Shown: piece after piece, positions 26,105 to 35,644 of the stretch
Layout of the letters: every line of letters begins with the position of its first letter
Numbering within the stretch: the first letter of the stretch is position 1
IMG/VR virus record: IMGVR_UViG_3300020392_000031
Span: 1 to 39,984 of that record
Direction: 5' to 3' (one strand)
Source of the DNA: a virus
Length of the DNA stretch: 39,984 nt
Position numbers and translations under genes: made by a program
The notes under the pieces: generated by a model
Told to the model about the DNA's origin: nothing
The model's database searches: none
What the model saw: the letters and a program-made list of their open reading frames with translations, nothing else

Positions 26105-29100
26105 ATGAATGAGATTCAATTAAAAATATTAAACGATTTATTTACATTGGTTCCCGAGGGAACCTTTAGTGATATAGAGGAGTTGCAAGAATTTATTGAA
26201 GACAAAGGTGTAGAGGATATTTTTACATTAATGCCTGAAGGTGTCTTTGAAGATGAAGAAGAGTTTGGGGAGTTTATAACACCCTTAAAAAAAAAAGATT
26301 TTTCTGGAGATGGACCTCAGCAGCCCGTGGATTCGGGTACGCCAACACCTGCAGAAGAGACTCCTTCGCCTCAAGGTCCTGGTTCTTCGGCTATACCAGA
26401 TAGAAGTGTAAATAGAATTGACCCTCGTTTAAACGACCTCATAAATCCCGATACCGCTCTTCCCGATAAACCAGTGGGTACTAAGTTTGGTGCTAACGTA
26501 GATGTTGGTGAGAAGAATACTTGGCTTGAAGAAATGCTGGGTAAAAATACAGTTACAGATTTTTTTGGTGATATGTACAGAGCAGGAGCTCAAGGTCTTG
26601 GTCAAGGTGCTACGATTGATGATGCTCGAAGATTATTTATATCAGGTAGTGAAACTTCTTCGGAAGATGTAGAAAAATATATTGCTGCAGTTAAGAACAT
26701 GGACAACTATGGTATGTCTGATGAAATGAAATCTTTCAATAGAATCTATGAAAATAATGGAGGAGGAGTAATGGGATTTATTTTAGGTGTGGGTGCAAAT
26801 CCGTCAGTCATTGGTCAGTTGTTTGTGTCATCAGTTGCATCAATGGTAAACCCAGATGTTATTGCAGGTGTTGGAGCAGGTGCAGCTATAGGTGCTGGTG
26901 TTGGAGCTGGAACAGGTGCAGTAGCTGGAGCCATAGGTGGACCAGTAGGTAGTGGTATAGCAGGTTTAGTAGGTGGAGTAAGTGGTGGTATAAACGGTGC
27001 CATTTTAGGAGCAAGTGCCACACTTGAAACTGGTTTAGCCTTCACAGAATTTATGAAAGAAGAAATAGACCGAGCTGGATTAAAATTTGATAAAGAAAGT
27101 GTAAGAAAAATATTAGAAAACCCTACTGCTATGCAATCCATAAGAAACAAAGCTATGGCAAGAGGTCTTGTTATAGGTACTATAGATGCGTTTACACGAG
27201 GTTTTGCCAGTAAGGTAGGGGGTAGTAGTATCAAGGCTGCAAAAGCCGCAGATAGAGTTATTACAAAAGGAATGAAGGCGCGAGCTGGTTTGAAAGCAGC
27301 TGGTATCGAAGCTATTGGGGGTTCAACTGGTGAAGCTGCTGCAAGAGTAGTTACGGGACAAGACATGGATGTAGCTGAGATTGGATTTGAAGGTATAACA
27401 GGACAAGCTTCTTCTGTTTTATCAGTTCCCGCTGCTGTTAGTGGAAACAGCTTAACAGATATAGGTAGGAACATGGTAGGTAAAGGTAAAAACTTTTTTA
27501 AACCGCCAAGCTATGGTTACTTAACAAAGAAAGGTACTAAGATGTTAATGAGCAAGGAAGAAGTAGAAGCTGCTATTGACTCCATGACTGACCAAGAGAT
27601 AATCGACTCACAGTTTGTTATTGAAAATGATACGGCTCTGGAACAGAAGTATGAGAACAGAAGACAAGAAGCTAATTTAAATCAACAGACACCAGATAAT
27701 TTAAAAGGTGAAAGAAGAAAAAAATATATTGAGCTGCTACAGGAAAAAAACAATATGGAAAATCCTGATAGTCCAGAAAATAAAGAACGAATAAAAGCTA
27801 TTGATGAAGAGCTTCAAACTATTGTAGACGAAGCAGAAACAGACCTAAGTGAAGAGGTTCAAATATCGGAGGACGTAAAAAAATTAGTATCAATATCACG
27901 AAATGAAGCAATACAAGCTTTACTTGCAGAGGGTATTGAAAATCCTACTGATGAACAGGTTAATAATAAACAAAAAGAAATGCTTAAATTAGCAGTAGCA
28001 GCTGCTAAAAAAGCTGGTAAAGAAGTAAGTAGGTTTAAGAACGTAAAAGATTTAGATGATGATGAAGCTAAAGAACAAGCTAAAGACGAACTTATATCTG
28101 AAGGTATACTTGAACCAACAGACCAACAAATAAACGAAAGAGCCAATGCCATTCAGGAGTCAAGCGCAACGCAGGTGGATGTACAAGAATCTACCACAGA
28201 TAGCCCAGAAGTGGGAGAAGGAGACGCCCCAGGGGTCGTTACCCCAGAGAGTCAGACCCAAGAGCAGGTTGCTGACCAGCCTATTGAGACGCAAACGCAA
28301 GAGGAAATAAAAGTAAATGTTGCTCCTTTCTTTGAGACATCCATAGAATCTACAACAGAAGCAGGTGGTTTAAGAAAGTCACCAGAATACCAACAATACA
28401 AACAAAGCCTAACTGACATAGCAAATGATTTAGGAGTTGAGGTTGAAGTTGATGAAGCTGTAGGCGGCTATGTAAATGAAGCAGGAACAAAGATTAGAGA
28501 GATAAGTAACGTAGTAAGATTAAAAAACGCAACATTAGACCAAGCTTCTCAGTACGCAGCTATTACAGCAGCGTTAGCACCCGAAGTACAAGAGTCTTCC
28601 ATCGCAGCAGAATATACTGTTGATGGTGCAGAAAACCATAACGGAAACGAATTAACCATTAAAGTTTCTGATAGTGAAGGCACTTTTCAAGCATTAAAAG
28701 AAGTAGGTATTGATGAGTACACTTTGGATACGTCAAATAATTTACTATCTTTGCTGGACATATTTGATTTTAGTGACCCACAAGCGGACGCAAAATTAGA
28801 TGCGTTAATAGATTTATTAGATAATAAAAATATAACTTATGAAATCACAGACAAAAAAGCAATCAACTCAAGATTTATTGGCAAGGAGAGCAGGCAGCAG
28901 ATTCTTTCAGATGGTAGACAAAGTGCCATTCAACAACAGCAAGAAGGGACAAGTCTTTATAAGAAAATCCTCTCAGCGATAAATCGTGACGCTCAGAAGC
29001 AAGGCATATCTCCCAACGAATATATAGGTGCACAAGAAGCACCGCAAGTCACGGCAGACCAAAGTCGTGTAGAAAAAATAGCACAAGACATAAAGAAAAA

Positions 29101-32100
29101 AATACTTAGTCGTAGACCAAAGTCTATGAATCCTGCTTACATTGTAAAGCAAGTAACTGAATATTTAACACAAACCAAACTACGTTCTCAACTTAATGAC
29201 GTTCAGTTTGATGCGTTAGTTAGAAAGGTTACGGAAGATTTAGGAGTCAAAGTTAAGAAAGGACCAAGTGTTAAAAAAGTAATAGGTGATAGTCAAGGTG
29301 GACCAAAGGTTGCAGATAAAAAAGTTGTAGTAAATGAAAGAGTAGCACTTAAAGACCAGATAAGAAAAGAAGCTAAAGCTGCAAGAGAATCAGCAGCTGC
29401 TTATAAAAAGTCTATGAAAAACATAGCTGGTTTAATAAGTAGCTTTGGAAGAAACCTTGGTAAGATTTCACAGTCTAAAGTCAAAGCAATTACAAAAAGA
29501 TTTGCAAATGTAAATCTTAATAATAAAAAATCCGTAGATAGCTTCCTTACATTTGTTGATAATGTATTTACTAAACAAGATTATGTTCAGCGTTTAAACA
29601 CTGCCAGGAAACAATCAAGAAAAGCTAAGAAACAGGTTGGTGGAGCAAAGACTGGTGTATTACCAGCTGATTTAAAAGCCGCGTTGAAGACAGTGTTCAG
29701 TATAAATCCTGCACTAATACCAGAACCTTTATTAGATTCTTTTATAGAACTTTCCGCTGAGTATGGTTCAGGTAAAAAAGTTCCTGCGTTTAAAAAAGCT
29801 CAAGAAACTTTACCAAAAGCTTTAGAGATAATTAATGGTGTCCAGGAAAATATAAACCAAGATATTGATTCTATAAAAGCTGAGCCTACACCTGATGATT
29901 TTGATGCAGATGCAACTATTAAAAACATAAGTGAAAAACAAAAGACAGTTACTCAAGCTGACTTAAATAATATACCAGATAAAAGAGCTAAAGAAGATGC
30001 ACGTCAAATATTAAACATGACTCCAGAACAAATGAAACAACTGGATGATTCTGATTTAAAAGTACTGGAGCAGATAATAGAAAATATTAAGAATGGTTTT
30101 GCTGGTAAACCAGTAACTGATATTGCAACTAAACTAAATGCTATAAAAAGTTTTGAGCAAGTCAACCCTATTATAAAAGCGTTTACACAAAACAAATATG
30201 TAGATGCTATAACTAATCTATATAGTAAAATTAAAGCTTCAAGAACAGGTAGAGGATTTTTAACAGAAAGAATACGTAGTCTTTCAACTTTCTTTATTGA
30301 TGATGTGTTTGGAAATAGAAATAGTAAAACGCTTTATAACAATACGTTTGGAAAGATAGCCAGGTCTTTGGAAACAGTTAAGTCTAAAATAAAAAGATTA
30401 GAAGTAAAAGTAAATGCGGCTGAGAAATTATTAAACACTGATGGTAATAGATTAGGTATAACAAGAAATGCTTTAGTCAAAAAGAAATACAAACTTAGAA
30501 TGTTACAATTACAAAGAGAACATGAATCTAATTTTGTTGACGGTAAACCTAACGCAAAGACTCCTCCTGCTATAGACTTTATAAATAAAACATTAGAAGC
30601 TATAGAGAATGATGGTATTTTAAATGAACAAGATGCAACAATACTTAACGAATTAAAAACAGAGTTTGAAGTAGATGGACAAATAAGTTTAGAGAAGATT
30701 GAAAACTCTTTAACTGCTAAAGAAAAGAAAGCCCTGGCGTTATATGATGACGTTAATAATTCATTGGCGTCTGAAGCTGAATATAACGCAGCTAATTTAC
30801 ATGGTCAACCAGTTGAGTTGTACAATAATTATAGTCACCGTTATGTTATAGATGCCAAGACTAAGAACGAACAGACTGTTCAAAAATTAGTTGATAAAGT
30901 AAATAACAATATAACAAGCACTAAATCAAATACAATAGTTACCCGAACAAATGGAGCTAAACCTATTAGTTTTGACCCAAGTTTCTCAGCAATGCGTGGA
31001 GCTCAAGAAACTATTATGGATTATGAGATGACGCAGACATTAAGAGAAGTAGAACAAACTCTTAACAAAGTTAAAGAAGATGCAAAAAGTGGAAGTAAAG
31101 ACGCAAAGAAGGCTATTAATGCTATTATAAAAGCAAAGACCGAGATAGTAGACATCATATTAAAAGGAACTTACACCGATACGCCAAGTGGGAACTTGAG
31201 TGCAATGAACTTGATGCGTCTTGGTTATCAAGCTACCCTTGGTTCGATATACAGAATGGGAGCTGAAATTGTAGCTAACTTTGGTATCATGTTAAAGAAT
31301 CCTGCCATGGCAGCACGAGCTTACAAAAACTTTGCCACGTGGGTTGCTAATCCAAAAAATGTTACAGCAGGTTTTGATGCCATGACAAATCTTAGGTCAT
31401 CACAAACAAGTAAATTGTATAATGCTGACGTAATGGAATCAAAGCACACACAAATGTCAGACTACGGTGGGTTAGATGCTAAAGCTGGCTCAGCTACAAA
31501 TCGTGTAAACAATGTCTTTGGTGAGATTTTAAAATATACAGGATTAAAACTAACAGGTAGAATAGTAAATCAAATAGCATCAAACATAATAACTTTTCCT
31601 GATAAAGCTATGTCTCGTCCTTTATGGTTTGGTAAATGGGCAGATTCTTTTGAAGCCCAGGTAAAAGAAATGACAGGAGAGGATGTTAAAATTACTAAAA
31701 AAGATTTTCAAGAAATAGCAGATGGAACATCAAGGTATTTATCTCCTGAGTTTAAAGAAGCTCGAGATAATGCTACAGCTATGGCAGATGGTGAAGTAGT
31801 TACTATGGCTACCTCTAACAATGCAGCTGATGCTATTATTAAAAACATGAGGAGACCAGGAGAAAAATCAGGTATGGCAATTTACCGAATGGCTAATTCA
31901 TTTATGGCAAGATTTAGTTTGTTTGAGTTTGCAACAGCTCGTAACGCAATCTTTGCTTTATTTAATAAAGGTGACTTGTCAAAAGCTGAAGCAGCTGGCC
32001 TACTTGCTGGTATAACGTTTAGAATGTCTGCTTATATGACAACGTATGGTATGTTAACAAGTATGTTAGATGAAGAGTTGTTTGATGCGGAAGATGATAA

Positions 32101-32710
32101 GGAAGAAAACATAGAAGATGTAATGGCAAGACAAATAGTGGGAGCAATGATATCGCTTCTTGCAAGACAGTCATTAGGTAACATTCCTATGTTGCCAATT
32201 AACTTCTACTTAGAAGAGTCTGTGAACAGAAATCTATTGGAAGATTTAAGAGATGGTGAAGAGTATGATAAATATAAACACTCTATTGTATTTAGTCAGA
32301 TAGGTGTTGAAGATTTAAAAAAGAAAAGCTTAGAGGAAATATTCCTTGACTCTTTTGCTGGACCTTATGGACCAATGATAAATACTTTGTCACGTTTGCT
32401 GAAGGTAGGTGTCACATCTCAGACAGCAGTAAAACCTGAGACAAGACAGAAAGCAATGGACGAAATAGAAAATAGATTAATAATTGAAGTGTTAGGTAAT
32501 TTAGGATTGGTTCCGTTTTATAAAGATGTTAGAAGAGTTGTAATTAAAGATATGTTTCCTCCTGAAACTGAACTTACACCAGAACAAAAGAAACGTTTGA
32601 AAAAAATAAAAGAACAAGAGGAAAAAAGACGACCACAAAGAGAAAGAAGTGGTGACAGAAGAAAGACAAAAAACAGAAGGCCTAAAAGAGTAAGAGTAAA
32701 CAGACGATGA
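26105..32710 (+). CDS. Giant internal (ejection) virion protein, gp16-like
   Basis: A 2201-residue protein, the largest here. It begins with two tandem copies of a ~25-residue acidic motif of the form FTL-x-PEG-x-F-x-D-x-E (about residues 12-38 and 40-64). A Pro-rich linker follows, then at ~252-305 a Gly/Ala hydrophobic segment with glycine-zipper spacing that could insert in membranes. The middle is Glu/Lys-rich helix. The C-terminal third has SRPLWFGKWADSFEAQVKEM and nearby hydrophobic helices, then ends in an Arg/Lys-rich tail. Such proteins form the ejection channel in podoviruses. I do not see a lytic transglycosylase motif, so the peptidoglycan function of T7 gp16 is not supported. The last 4 bases overlap the next start. 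Confidence 0.7.
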   Translation: MNEIQLKILNDLFTLVPEGTFSDIEELQEFIEDKGVEDIFTLMPEGVFEDEEEFGEFITPLKKKDFSGDGPQQPVDSGTPTPAEETPSPQGPGSSAIPDRSVNRIDPRLNDLINPDTALPDKPVGTKFGANVDVGEKNTWLEEMLGKNTVTDFFGDMYRAGAQGLGQGATIDDARRLFISGSETSSEDVEKYIAAVKNMDNYGMSDEMKSFNRIYENNGGGVMGFILGVGANPSVIGQLFVSSVASMVNPDVIAGVGAGAAIGAGVGAGTGAVAGAIGGPVGSGIAGLVGGVSGGINGAILGASATLETGLAFTEFMKEEIDRAGLKFDKESVRKILENPTAMQSIRNKAMARGLVIGTIDAFTRGFASKVGGSSIKAAKAADRVITKGMKARAGLKAAGIEAIGGSTGEAAARVVTGQDMDVAEIGFEGITGQASSVLSVPAAVSGNSLTDIGRNMVGKGKNFFKPPSYGYLTKKGTKMLMSKEEVEAAIDSMTDQEIIDSQFVIENDTALEQKYENRRQEANLNQQTPDNLKGERRKKYIELLQEKNNMENPDSPENKERIKAIDEELQTIVDEAETDLSEEVQISEDVKKLVSISRNEAIQALLAEGIENPTDEQVNNKQKEMLKLAVAAAKKAGKEVSRFKNVKDLDDDEAKEQAKDELISEGILEPTDQQINERANAIQESSATQVDVQESTTDSPEVGEGDAPGVVTPESQTQEQVADQPIETQTQEEIKVNVAPFFETSIESTTEAGGLRKSPEYQQYKQSLTDIANDLGVEVEVDEAVGGYVNEAGTKIREISNVVRLKNATLDQASQYAAITAALAPEVQESSIAAEYTVDGAENHNGNELTIKVSDSEGTFQALKEVGIDEYTLDTSNNLLSLLDIFDFSDPQADAKLDALIDLLDNKNITYEITDKKAINSRFIGKESRQQILSDGRQSAIQQQQEGTSLYKKILSAINRDAQKQGISPNEYIGAQEAPQVTADQSRVEKIAQDIKKKILSRRPKSMNPAYIVKQVTEYLTQTKLRSQLNDVQFDALVRKVTEDLGVKVKKGPSVKKVIGDSQGGPKVADKKVVVNERVALKDQIRKEAKAARESAAAYKKSMKNIAGLISSFGRNLGKISQSKVKAITKRFANVNLNNKKSVDSFLTFVDNVFTKQDYVQRLNTARKQSRKAKKQVGGAKTGVLPADLKAALKTVFSINPALIPEPLLDSFIELSAEYGSGKKVPAFKKAQETLPKALEIINGVQENINQDIDSIKAEPTPDDFDADATIKNISEKQKTVTQADLNNIPDKRAKEDARQILNMTPEQMKQLDDSDLKVLEQIIENIKNGFAGKPVTDIATKLNAIKSFEQVNPIIKAFTQNKYVDAITNLYSKIKASRTGRGFLTERIRSLSTFFIDDVFGNRNSKTLYNNTFGKIARSLETVKSKIKRLEVKVNAAEKLLNTDGNRLGITRNALVKKKYKLRMLQLQREHESNFVDGKPNAKTPPAIDFINKTLEAIENDGILNEQDATILNELKTEFEVDGQISLEKIENSLTAKEKKALALYDDVNNSLASEAEYNAANLHGQPVELYNNYSHRYVIDAKTKNEQTVQKLVDKVNNNITSTKSNTIVTRTNGAKPISFDPSFSAMRGAQETIMDYEMTQTLREVEQTLNKVKEDAKSGSKDAKKAINAIIKAKTEIVDIILKGTYTDTPSGNLSAMNLMRLGYQATLGSIYRMGAEIVANFGIMLKNPAMAARAYKNFATWVANPKNVTAGFDAMTNLRSSQTSKLYNADVMESKHTQMSDYGGLDAKAGSATNRVNNVFGEILKYTGLKLTGRIVNQIASNIITFPDKAMSRPLWFGKWADSFEAQVKEMTGEDVKITKKDFQEIADGTSRYLSPEFKEARDNATAMADGEVVTMATSNNAADAIIKNMRRPGEKSGMAIYRMANSFMARFSLFEFATARNAIFALFNKGDLSKAEAAGLLAGITFRMSAYMTTYGMLTSMLDEELFDAEDDKEENIEDVMARQIVGAMISLLARQSLGNIPMLPINFYLEESVNRNLLEDLRDGEEYDKYKHSIVFSQIGVEDLKKKSLEEIFLDSFAGPYGPMINTLSRLLKVGVTSQTAVKPETRQKAMDEIENRLIIEVLGNLGLVPFYKDVRRVVIKDMFPPETELTPEQKKRLKKIKEQEEKRRPQRERSGDRRKTKNRRPKRVRVNRR

Positions 32711-33042
32711 AATACTTTGATGAACATAAATGTATGATGGACAGTTATAAATTATTAACTGGTAAGGCTTCTTATGAGGAGTTGTTAGATGATGAAAACA
32801 ATCCACCCGCATTTATATTTAATCCAACAAAGCCTGTGGTTACAATGGAAGATGATGTGTTTGATGTCCTAATGGAATACTTTATAGAGGTAGAAGACTA
32901 TGAAAAGTGTGCTGAATTAAAAGAACACAAGCTTCTTAATTCTTACTATAGTTTGTCCTCTCCGCTTGTAGCTTATAAAAATGGAATGCCTGCATTCCGC
33001 TCACGTGGGAATCAGTTGGGAAAAAATACTTCCAACCTTTAG
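32707..33042 (+). CDS. Small acidic helical protein, last gene of virion module
   Basis: A 111-residue protein linked to the giant internal protein by an ATGA overlap. Residues 45-78 (VTMEDDVFDVLMEYFIEVED, then YEKCAELKEHK) form an acidic helix pair similar in style to UVR-type helical hairpins, but I would not assign that domain. The last ~35 codons lie opposite the 3' end of a - strand gene, an overlap of 107 bases. The N-terminal two thirds look most protein-like; the tail is Ser/Asn-rich and may be less constrained. Function unknown. Confidence 0.6.
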   Translation: MKYFDEHKCMMDSYKLLTGKASYEELLDDENNPPAFIFNPTKPVVTMEDDVFDVLMEYFIEVEDYEKCAELKEHKLLNSYYSLSSPLVAYKNGMPAFRSRGNQLGKNTSNL

Positions 33043-33268
33043 ACCTTCCTCTATTTATATAATAACAAAACGCAACTGCAAGCTTACCGCTTGTTTTCAA
33101 GTTAGATGTTTTTTTAAAATTAATTACCGCTGAATCATCCGATAAAGGAATTATATCCTCGACAGTAAAAGTTTCTTTGTTTTGATTTCCGTCTCTGTTG
33201 AAATTTGAAAACCTATCAGCAATGGTTTGTGCAAATTTCTTGAGCTCAAGGGCCCTATCTCTATTCAT
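32936..33268 (-). CDS. Hypothetical protein at the end of the replication operon
   Basis: A 110-residue protein starting within the stop of the upstream gene (ATGA overlap at 33265-33268). The N-terminus is helical and basic; residues 38-60 (EDIIPLSDDSAVINFKK) form strands; then comes AFCYYINRGRSKGWKYFFPT and a helix to the end. The aromatic-rich GWKYFFPTDSH looks like a conserved core. I associate similar small proteins with flavobacterial phages but know no function. It overlaps the convergent + strand gene by 107 bases. Confidence 0.65.
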   Translation of the reverse strand: MNRDRALELKKFAQTIADRFSNFNRDGNQNKETFTVEDIIPLSDDSAVINFKKTSNLKTSGKLAVAFCYYINRGRSKGWKYFFPTDSHVSGMQAFHFYKLQAERTNYSKN

Positions 33269-33456
33269 ATTTCATCTGTTAGTGATTGAATTAATTCAGC
33301 CATGACTTTGCAAATCTGTTGTGCAGTTTGTTTTGCTTTCTCATTGTCACGGTCCATTAAGTCTTCGTATAGTTTGTTAATAAGGTCATGACTATCGTTA
33401 GTCACATGATTAATGTGAGAAATAGATGAATGGTCATTCTTAGAAACAGGTGTCAT
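33265..33456 (-). CDS. Hypothetical small helical protein
   Basis: A 63-residue protein, His/Ser/Asn-rich at the start and then a helix with heptad spacing (LINKLYEDLMDRDNEKAKQT). There is no membrane segment. It follows the DnaA-like gene by 19 bases and is coupled by ATGA to the next gene. Function unknown; it could be a small regulatory or adaptor protein. Confidence 0.55.
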   Translation of the reverse strand: MTPVSKNDHSSISHINHVTNDSHDLINKLYEDLMDRDNEKAKQTAQQICKVMAELIQSLTDEI

Positions 33457-33475
33457 TTATTGTACAGTTGCTTCC

Positions 33476-33889
33476 CTATTGCACTGTGTGTTTCTGAAGA
33501 GTGTCTAATTGATTTTGTAATAGTCTCGACTCCAAATTAAGTAAAAAAATTCGTTCCTGCAAATCTTTTATCTGTTCAGAATGCTTTGTATACCTCTTTA
33601 CATGGTAGTTTTCACCCCAGGTTTTTAACAATTCTACTTTTTTTTCAGCTAAAGATTTATTGTATTTAATCATGTAAGGCAGCTCGTTATAAGCGTGCAT
33701 AATTGTAGCATGATTTTTGTTAAAAACTTTTCCTATCTGTTGATAGGTCATGTTTAAACAGTCTCTCATAATACTATAAACAACTGCCCTTGCCAGGATA
33801 TATTGTTCTTGTCTACAATTAGAATAGATATCTACTTTAAAAATTTTACTTGCCTCGACGAGGAGGTTTTGGATAACTGAATCTTTCAT
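33476..33889 (-). CDS. DnaA domain IV-like DNA-binding protein
   Basis: A 137-residue protein from ATG 33889 (two upstream TTG codons are less likely starts). Residues ~25-70 match the C-terminal DNA-binding domain of DnaA: helices in CRQEQYILARAVVYSIM, then a helix-turn-helix MTYQQIGKVFNKNHATIMHA. NHATIMHA corresponds to the DnaA signature DHSTVLHA that reads DnaA boxes. The ATPase domain is absent. Residues ~100-137 form a likely coiled coil for dimerisation. In an operon of primase, helicase and nuclease it may act at the phage origin or compete for host DnaA boxes. The overlap with the upstream gene is 44 bases. Confidence 0.82.
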   Translation of the reverse strand: MKDSVIQNLLVEASKIFKVDIYSNCRQEQYILARAVVYSIMRDCLNMTYQQIGKVFNKNHATIMHAYNELPYMIKYNKSLAEKKVELLKTWGENYHVKRYTKHSEQIKDLQERIFLLNLESRLLQNQLDTLQKHTVQ

Positions 33890-34199
33890 CAACAACTAAA
33901 TTTAATTTAAGATTTATAAAATCTAAATACTCGTCCATGTCTATAAATTGTAAGTCACTAAGAACCATTAACTCTTCATCTGGTTTTGTAACTTCTATTA
34001 AAAATGGTATTGGTTTACCATAATGATAAACTAAACCTGCTCTTACGTGAGAACACAATTCATTTACAGGTAGCTCAGGTAAATACTCTTCTATGTAAAG
34101 AGCTATAGTTAAAGATAATGTTTGAGGAACATCTTGTAATGCTGAAATAAAATCATCATCAATCTCAAAGTCCTTTACGTACTGAAACTTTACATCCAT
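33846..34199 (-). CDS. Hypothetical protein
   Basis: A 117-residue acidic protein when started at ATG 34199, which leaves a 35-base overlap with the upstream nuclease. An earlier ATG at 34250 would give 134 residues and an 86-base overlap and is less likely. Features include FISALQDVPQTLSLTIALYI, a helix-strand core, and a basic Pro-rich end (YPKPPRRGK). No motif is recognised. It lies between the VRR-NUC nuclease and the DnaA-like protein and is surely co-transcribed with them. Confidence 0.6.
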   Translation of the reverse strand: MDVKFQYVKDFEIDDDFISALQDVPQTLSLTIALYIEEYLPELPVNELCSHVRAGLVYHYGKPIPFLIEVTKPDEELMVLSDLQFIDMDEYLDFINLKLNLVVDERFSYPKPPRRGK

Positions 34200-34407
34200 G
34201 TTTTTCAAGTTCTTCAATTCTATATTCTTGTAGTTTAGAAACTTTCCCATTTGTTTTTTTTACTTCAATGAATTCAACGTCAGAATTAGGAGGTATAGCT
34301 ATCAAGTCAGGGATTCCGTTTTTATTTGTCATCTTTAACTTGATAACATAATATCCCTTAGCCTCCATTTCTTTAATTACCTTCGCCTGTATCTTCTGCT
34401 CTGTCAT
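34165..34407 (-). CDS. VRR-NUC domain nuclease
   Basis: An 80-residue stand-alone VRR-NUC protein. The catalytic core of the PD-(D/E)XK superfamily is clear: GIPDLIAI supplies D34, then FIEVKK supplies E48 and K50, with Q60 in the following helix (KLQEYRIEEL). Single-domain VRR-NUC proteins of this size are common in phages beside SNF2-type helicases and are thought to be structure-specific nucleases acting on branched DNA. It overlaps the helicase end by 35 bases, which suggests coupled translation and joint work on replication or recombination intermediates. Confidence 0.88.
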   Translation of the reverse strand: MTEQKIQAKVIKEMEAKGYYVIKLKMTNKNGIPDLIAIPPNSDVEFIEVKKTNGKVSKLQEYRIEELEKHGCKVSVRKGL

Positions 34408-35644
34408 CTTCTAAAGTTACTAAATCTTTCTTGAAATGACTGAGAGTATAATCTTTCTTCTTAACAACAGCTTTGTATATTTGTTTTTCAATACCCGTTT
34501 TAGAAAAGACCCAATAGATTTTATTATATAACCTATCTTTAGTTGTCATTCTATCTCTTGACTGCCAATAACTTGTGGCACTGAAATCAATATTATAATA
34601 TACCAAAGCTTCTGCTTTACGCAAACTAATTCCCTCGCGACCACTGACTATTTGTAATGCAATGGAGCGTGGTGTTGTGTTAAACACATCAAGCGTGGTG
34701 CAAAGTAAATCGCCATATTCTTCTTTCAATGCACTAAGCTCTGCTTTAAATTTATAAAATATAGCAATCTTTTTACCTTCAAATTTTTTACGTATGTACC
34801 TGGCTTTCTGATGACAAAGAACCATACTTTCACCGCTCTCAAATTTAATAGTTCCTGAACTCATTTGATGTGTTTTAATCATTAGCTTTACTGGAGTGTC
34901 AGCAAGTATAACTTCCTGTTCACCCTGCAATACTTTATCCTTTGATAATTTTTTCATCATGTCTGTTACGTCAGGACAAATATCCACGTACAAAATTTCT
35001 TCATCTGTTTGAACTTTAAAACCAGCTTCTTTCTGAGAATAAGATATCATATACTTATTCATAACCTTTAGTATATCTTTATTACCGTTTGAGTAATCGT
35101 TGATAGGAAACCCATTAATAATTTTTTTCCTAACAGTTACATAGTTGTTTGCAAACTGATAAAAGTTTTTACAATATGCAAAAGGATTTGATGGAATACC
35201 AGATACTTGATGATACATTTGACTGTATGATTCAGGTGTTGGTGTGCCTGATAAAAGAATTACACGAGGGTGATGTATATCAATAAGTCTTTTTATTTGA
35301 CCACTTCTTTTGTTTTGTTTTGGATAAGCTCCTATGGTATGAGCTTCATCAATTATGAGACAGTCATATATTGTCTCATGAGACACTTTATGTAAAGATT
35401 CATAGTTAATTACATGTAGTTTAAACGGTGCTTGTAACAAACTCATGTCGTGTTCAATACTTGATATTGCTTTTTTCTTTGTAACAAACAAGACATTGGT
35501 TGCGTTTAAACGCTGGCATATACTTAAGCTTGTCAATGTCTTACCTGTTCTAACTTCCATTGCCAGATAGACAAACCCGTAGCGTGTTACAATTTCTGCA
35601 CCCTGTGTTACAATCTGTTTTTGGTATGGTCTAAGTTTTATCAT
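34373..35644 (-). CDS. SNF2-type superfamily 2 DNA helicase
   Basis: A 423-residue helicase. Motif I is VRTGKT at 31-36 (with Arg-Thr in place of the usual Gly-x), motif Ia is near LFVTKKKAISS, motif II is DEAH at 99-102, and motif III is LSGTPTPES at 131-139. Domain 2 has IVSGREGISLRKAEALVYY and WQSRDRM, the motifs V and VI with an Arg finger. Short SNF2-like helicases of this kind occur in many phages, next to VRR-NUC, and may remodel replication forks or strip proteins from DNA. Its start overlaps the primase-helicase stop by one base (TGATG). Confidence 0.9.
   Translation of the reverse strand: MIKLRPYQKQIVTQGAEIVTRYGFVYLAMEVRTGKTLTSLSICQRLNATNVLFVTKKKAISSIEHDMSLLQAPFKLHVINYESLHKVSHETIYDCLIIDEAHTIGAYPKQNKRSGQIKRLIDIHHPRVILLSGTPTPESYSQMYHQVSGIPSNPFAYCKNFYQFANNYVTVRKKIINGFPINDYSNGNKDILKVMNKYMISYSQKEAGFKVQTDEEILYVDICPDVTDMMKKLSKDKVLQGEQEVILADTPVKLMIKTHQMSSGTIKFESGESMVLCHQKARYIRKKFEGKKIAIFYKFKAELSALKEEYGDLLCTTLDVFNTTPRSIALQIVSGREGISLRKAEALVYYNIDFSATSYWQSRDRMTTKDRLYNKIYWVFSKTGIEKQIYKAVVKKKDYTLSHFKKDLVTLEDDRAEDTGEGN

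Noticed and set aside
26815-27474. 219-codon open frame on the - strand
   Set aside because: It is antisense to the Gly/Ala-rich segment of the giant internal protein and its Pro/Ala-rich sequence is a mirror artefact.
26105-32710. Lytic transglycosylase domain in the giant internal protein
   Set aside because: I searched for a catalytic Glu motif of the SLT type and found no convincing match.
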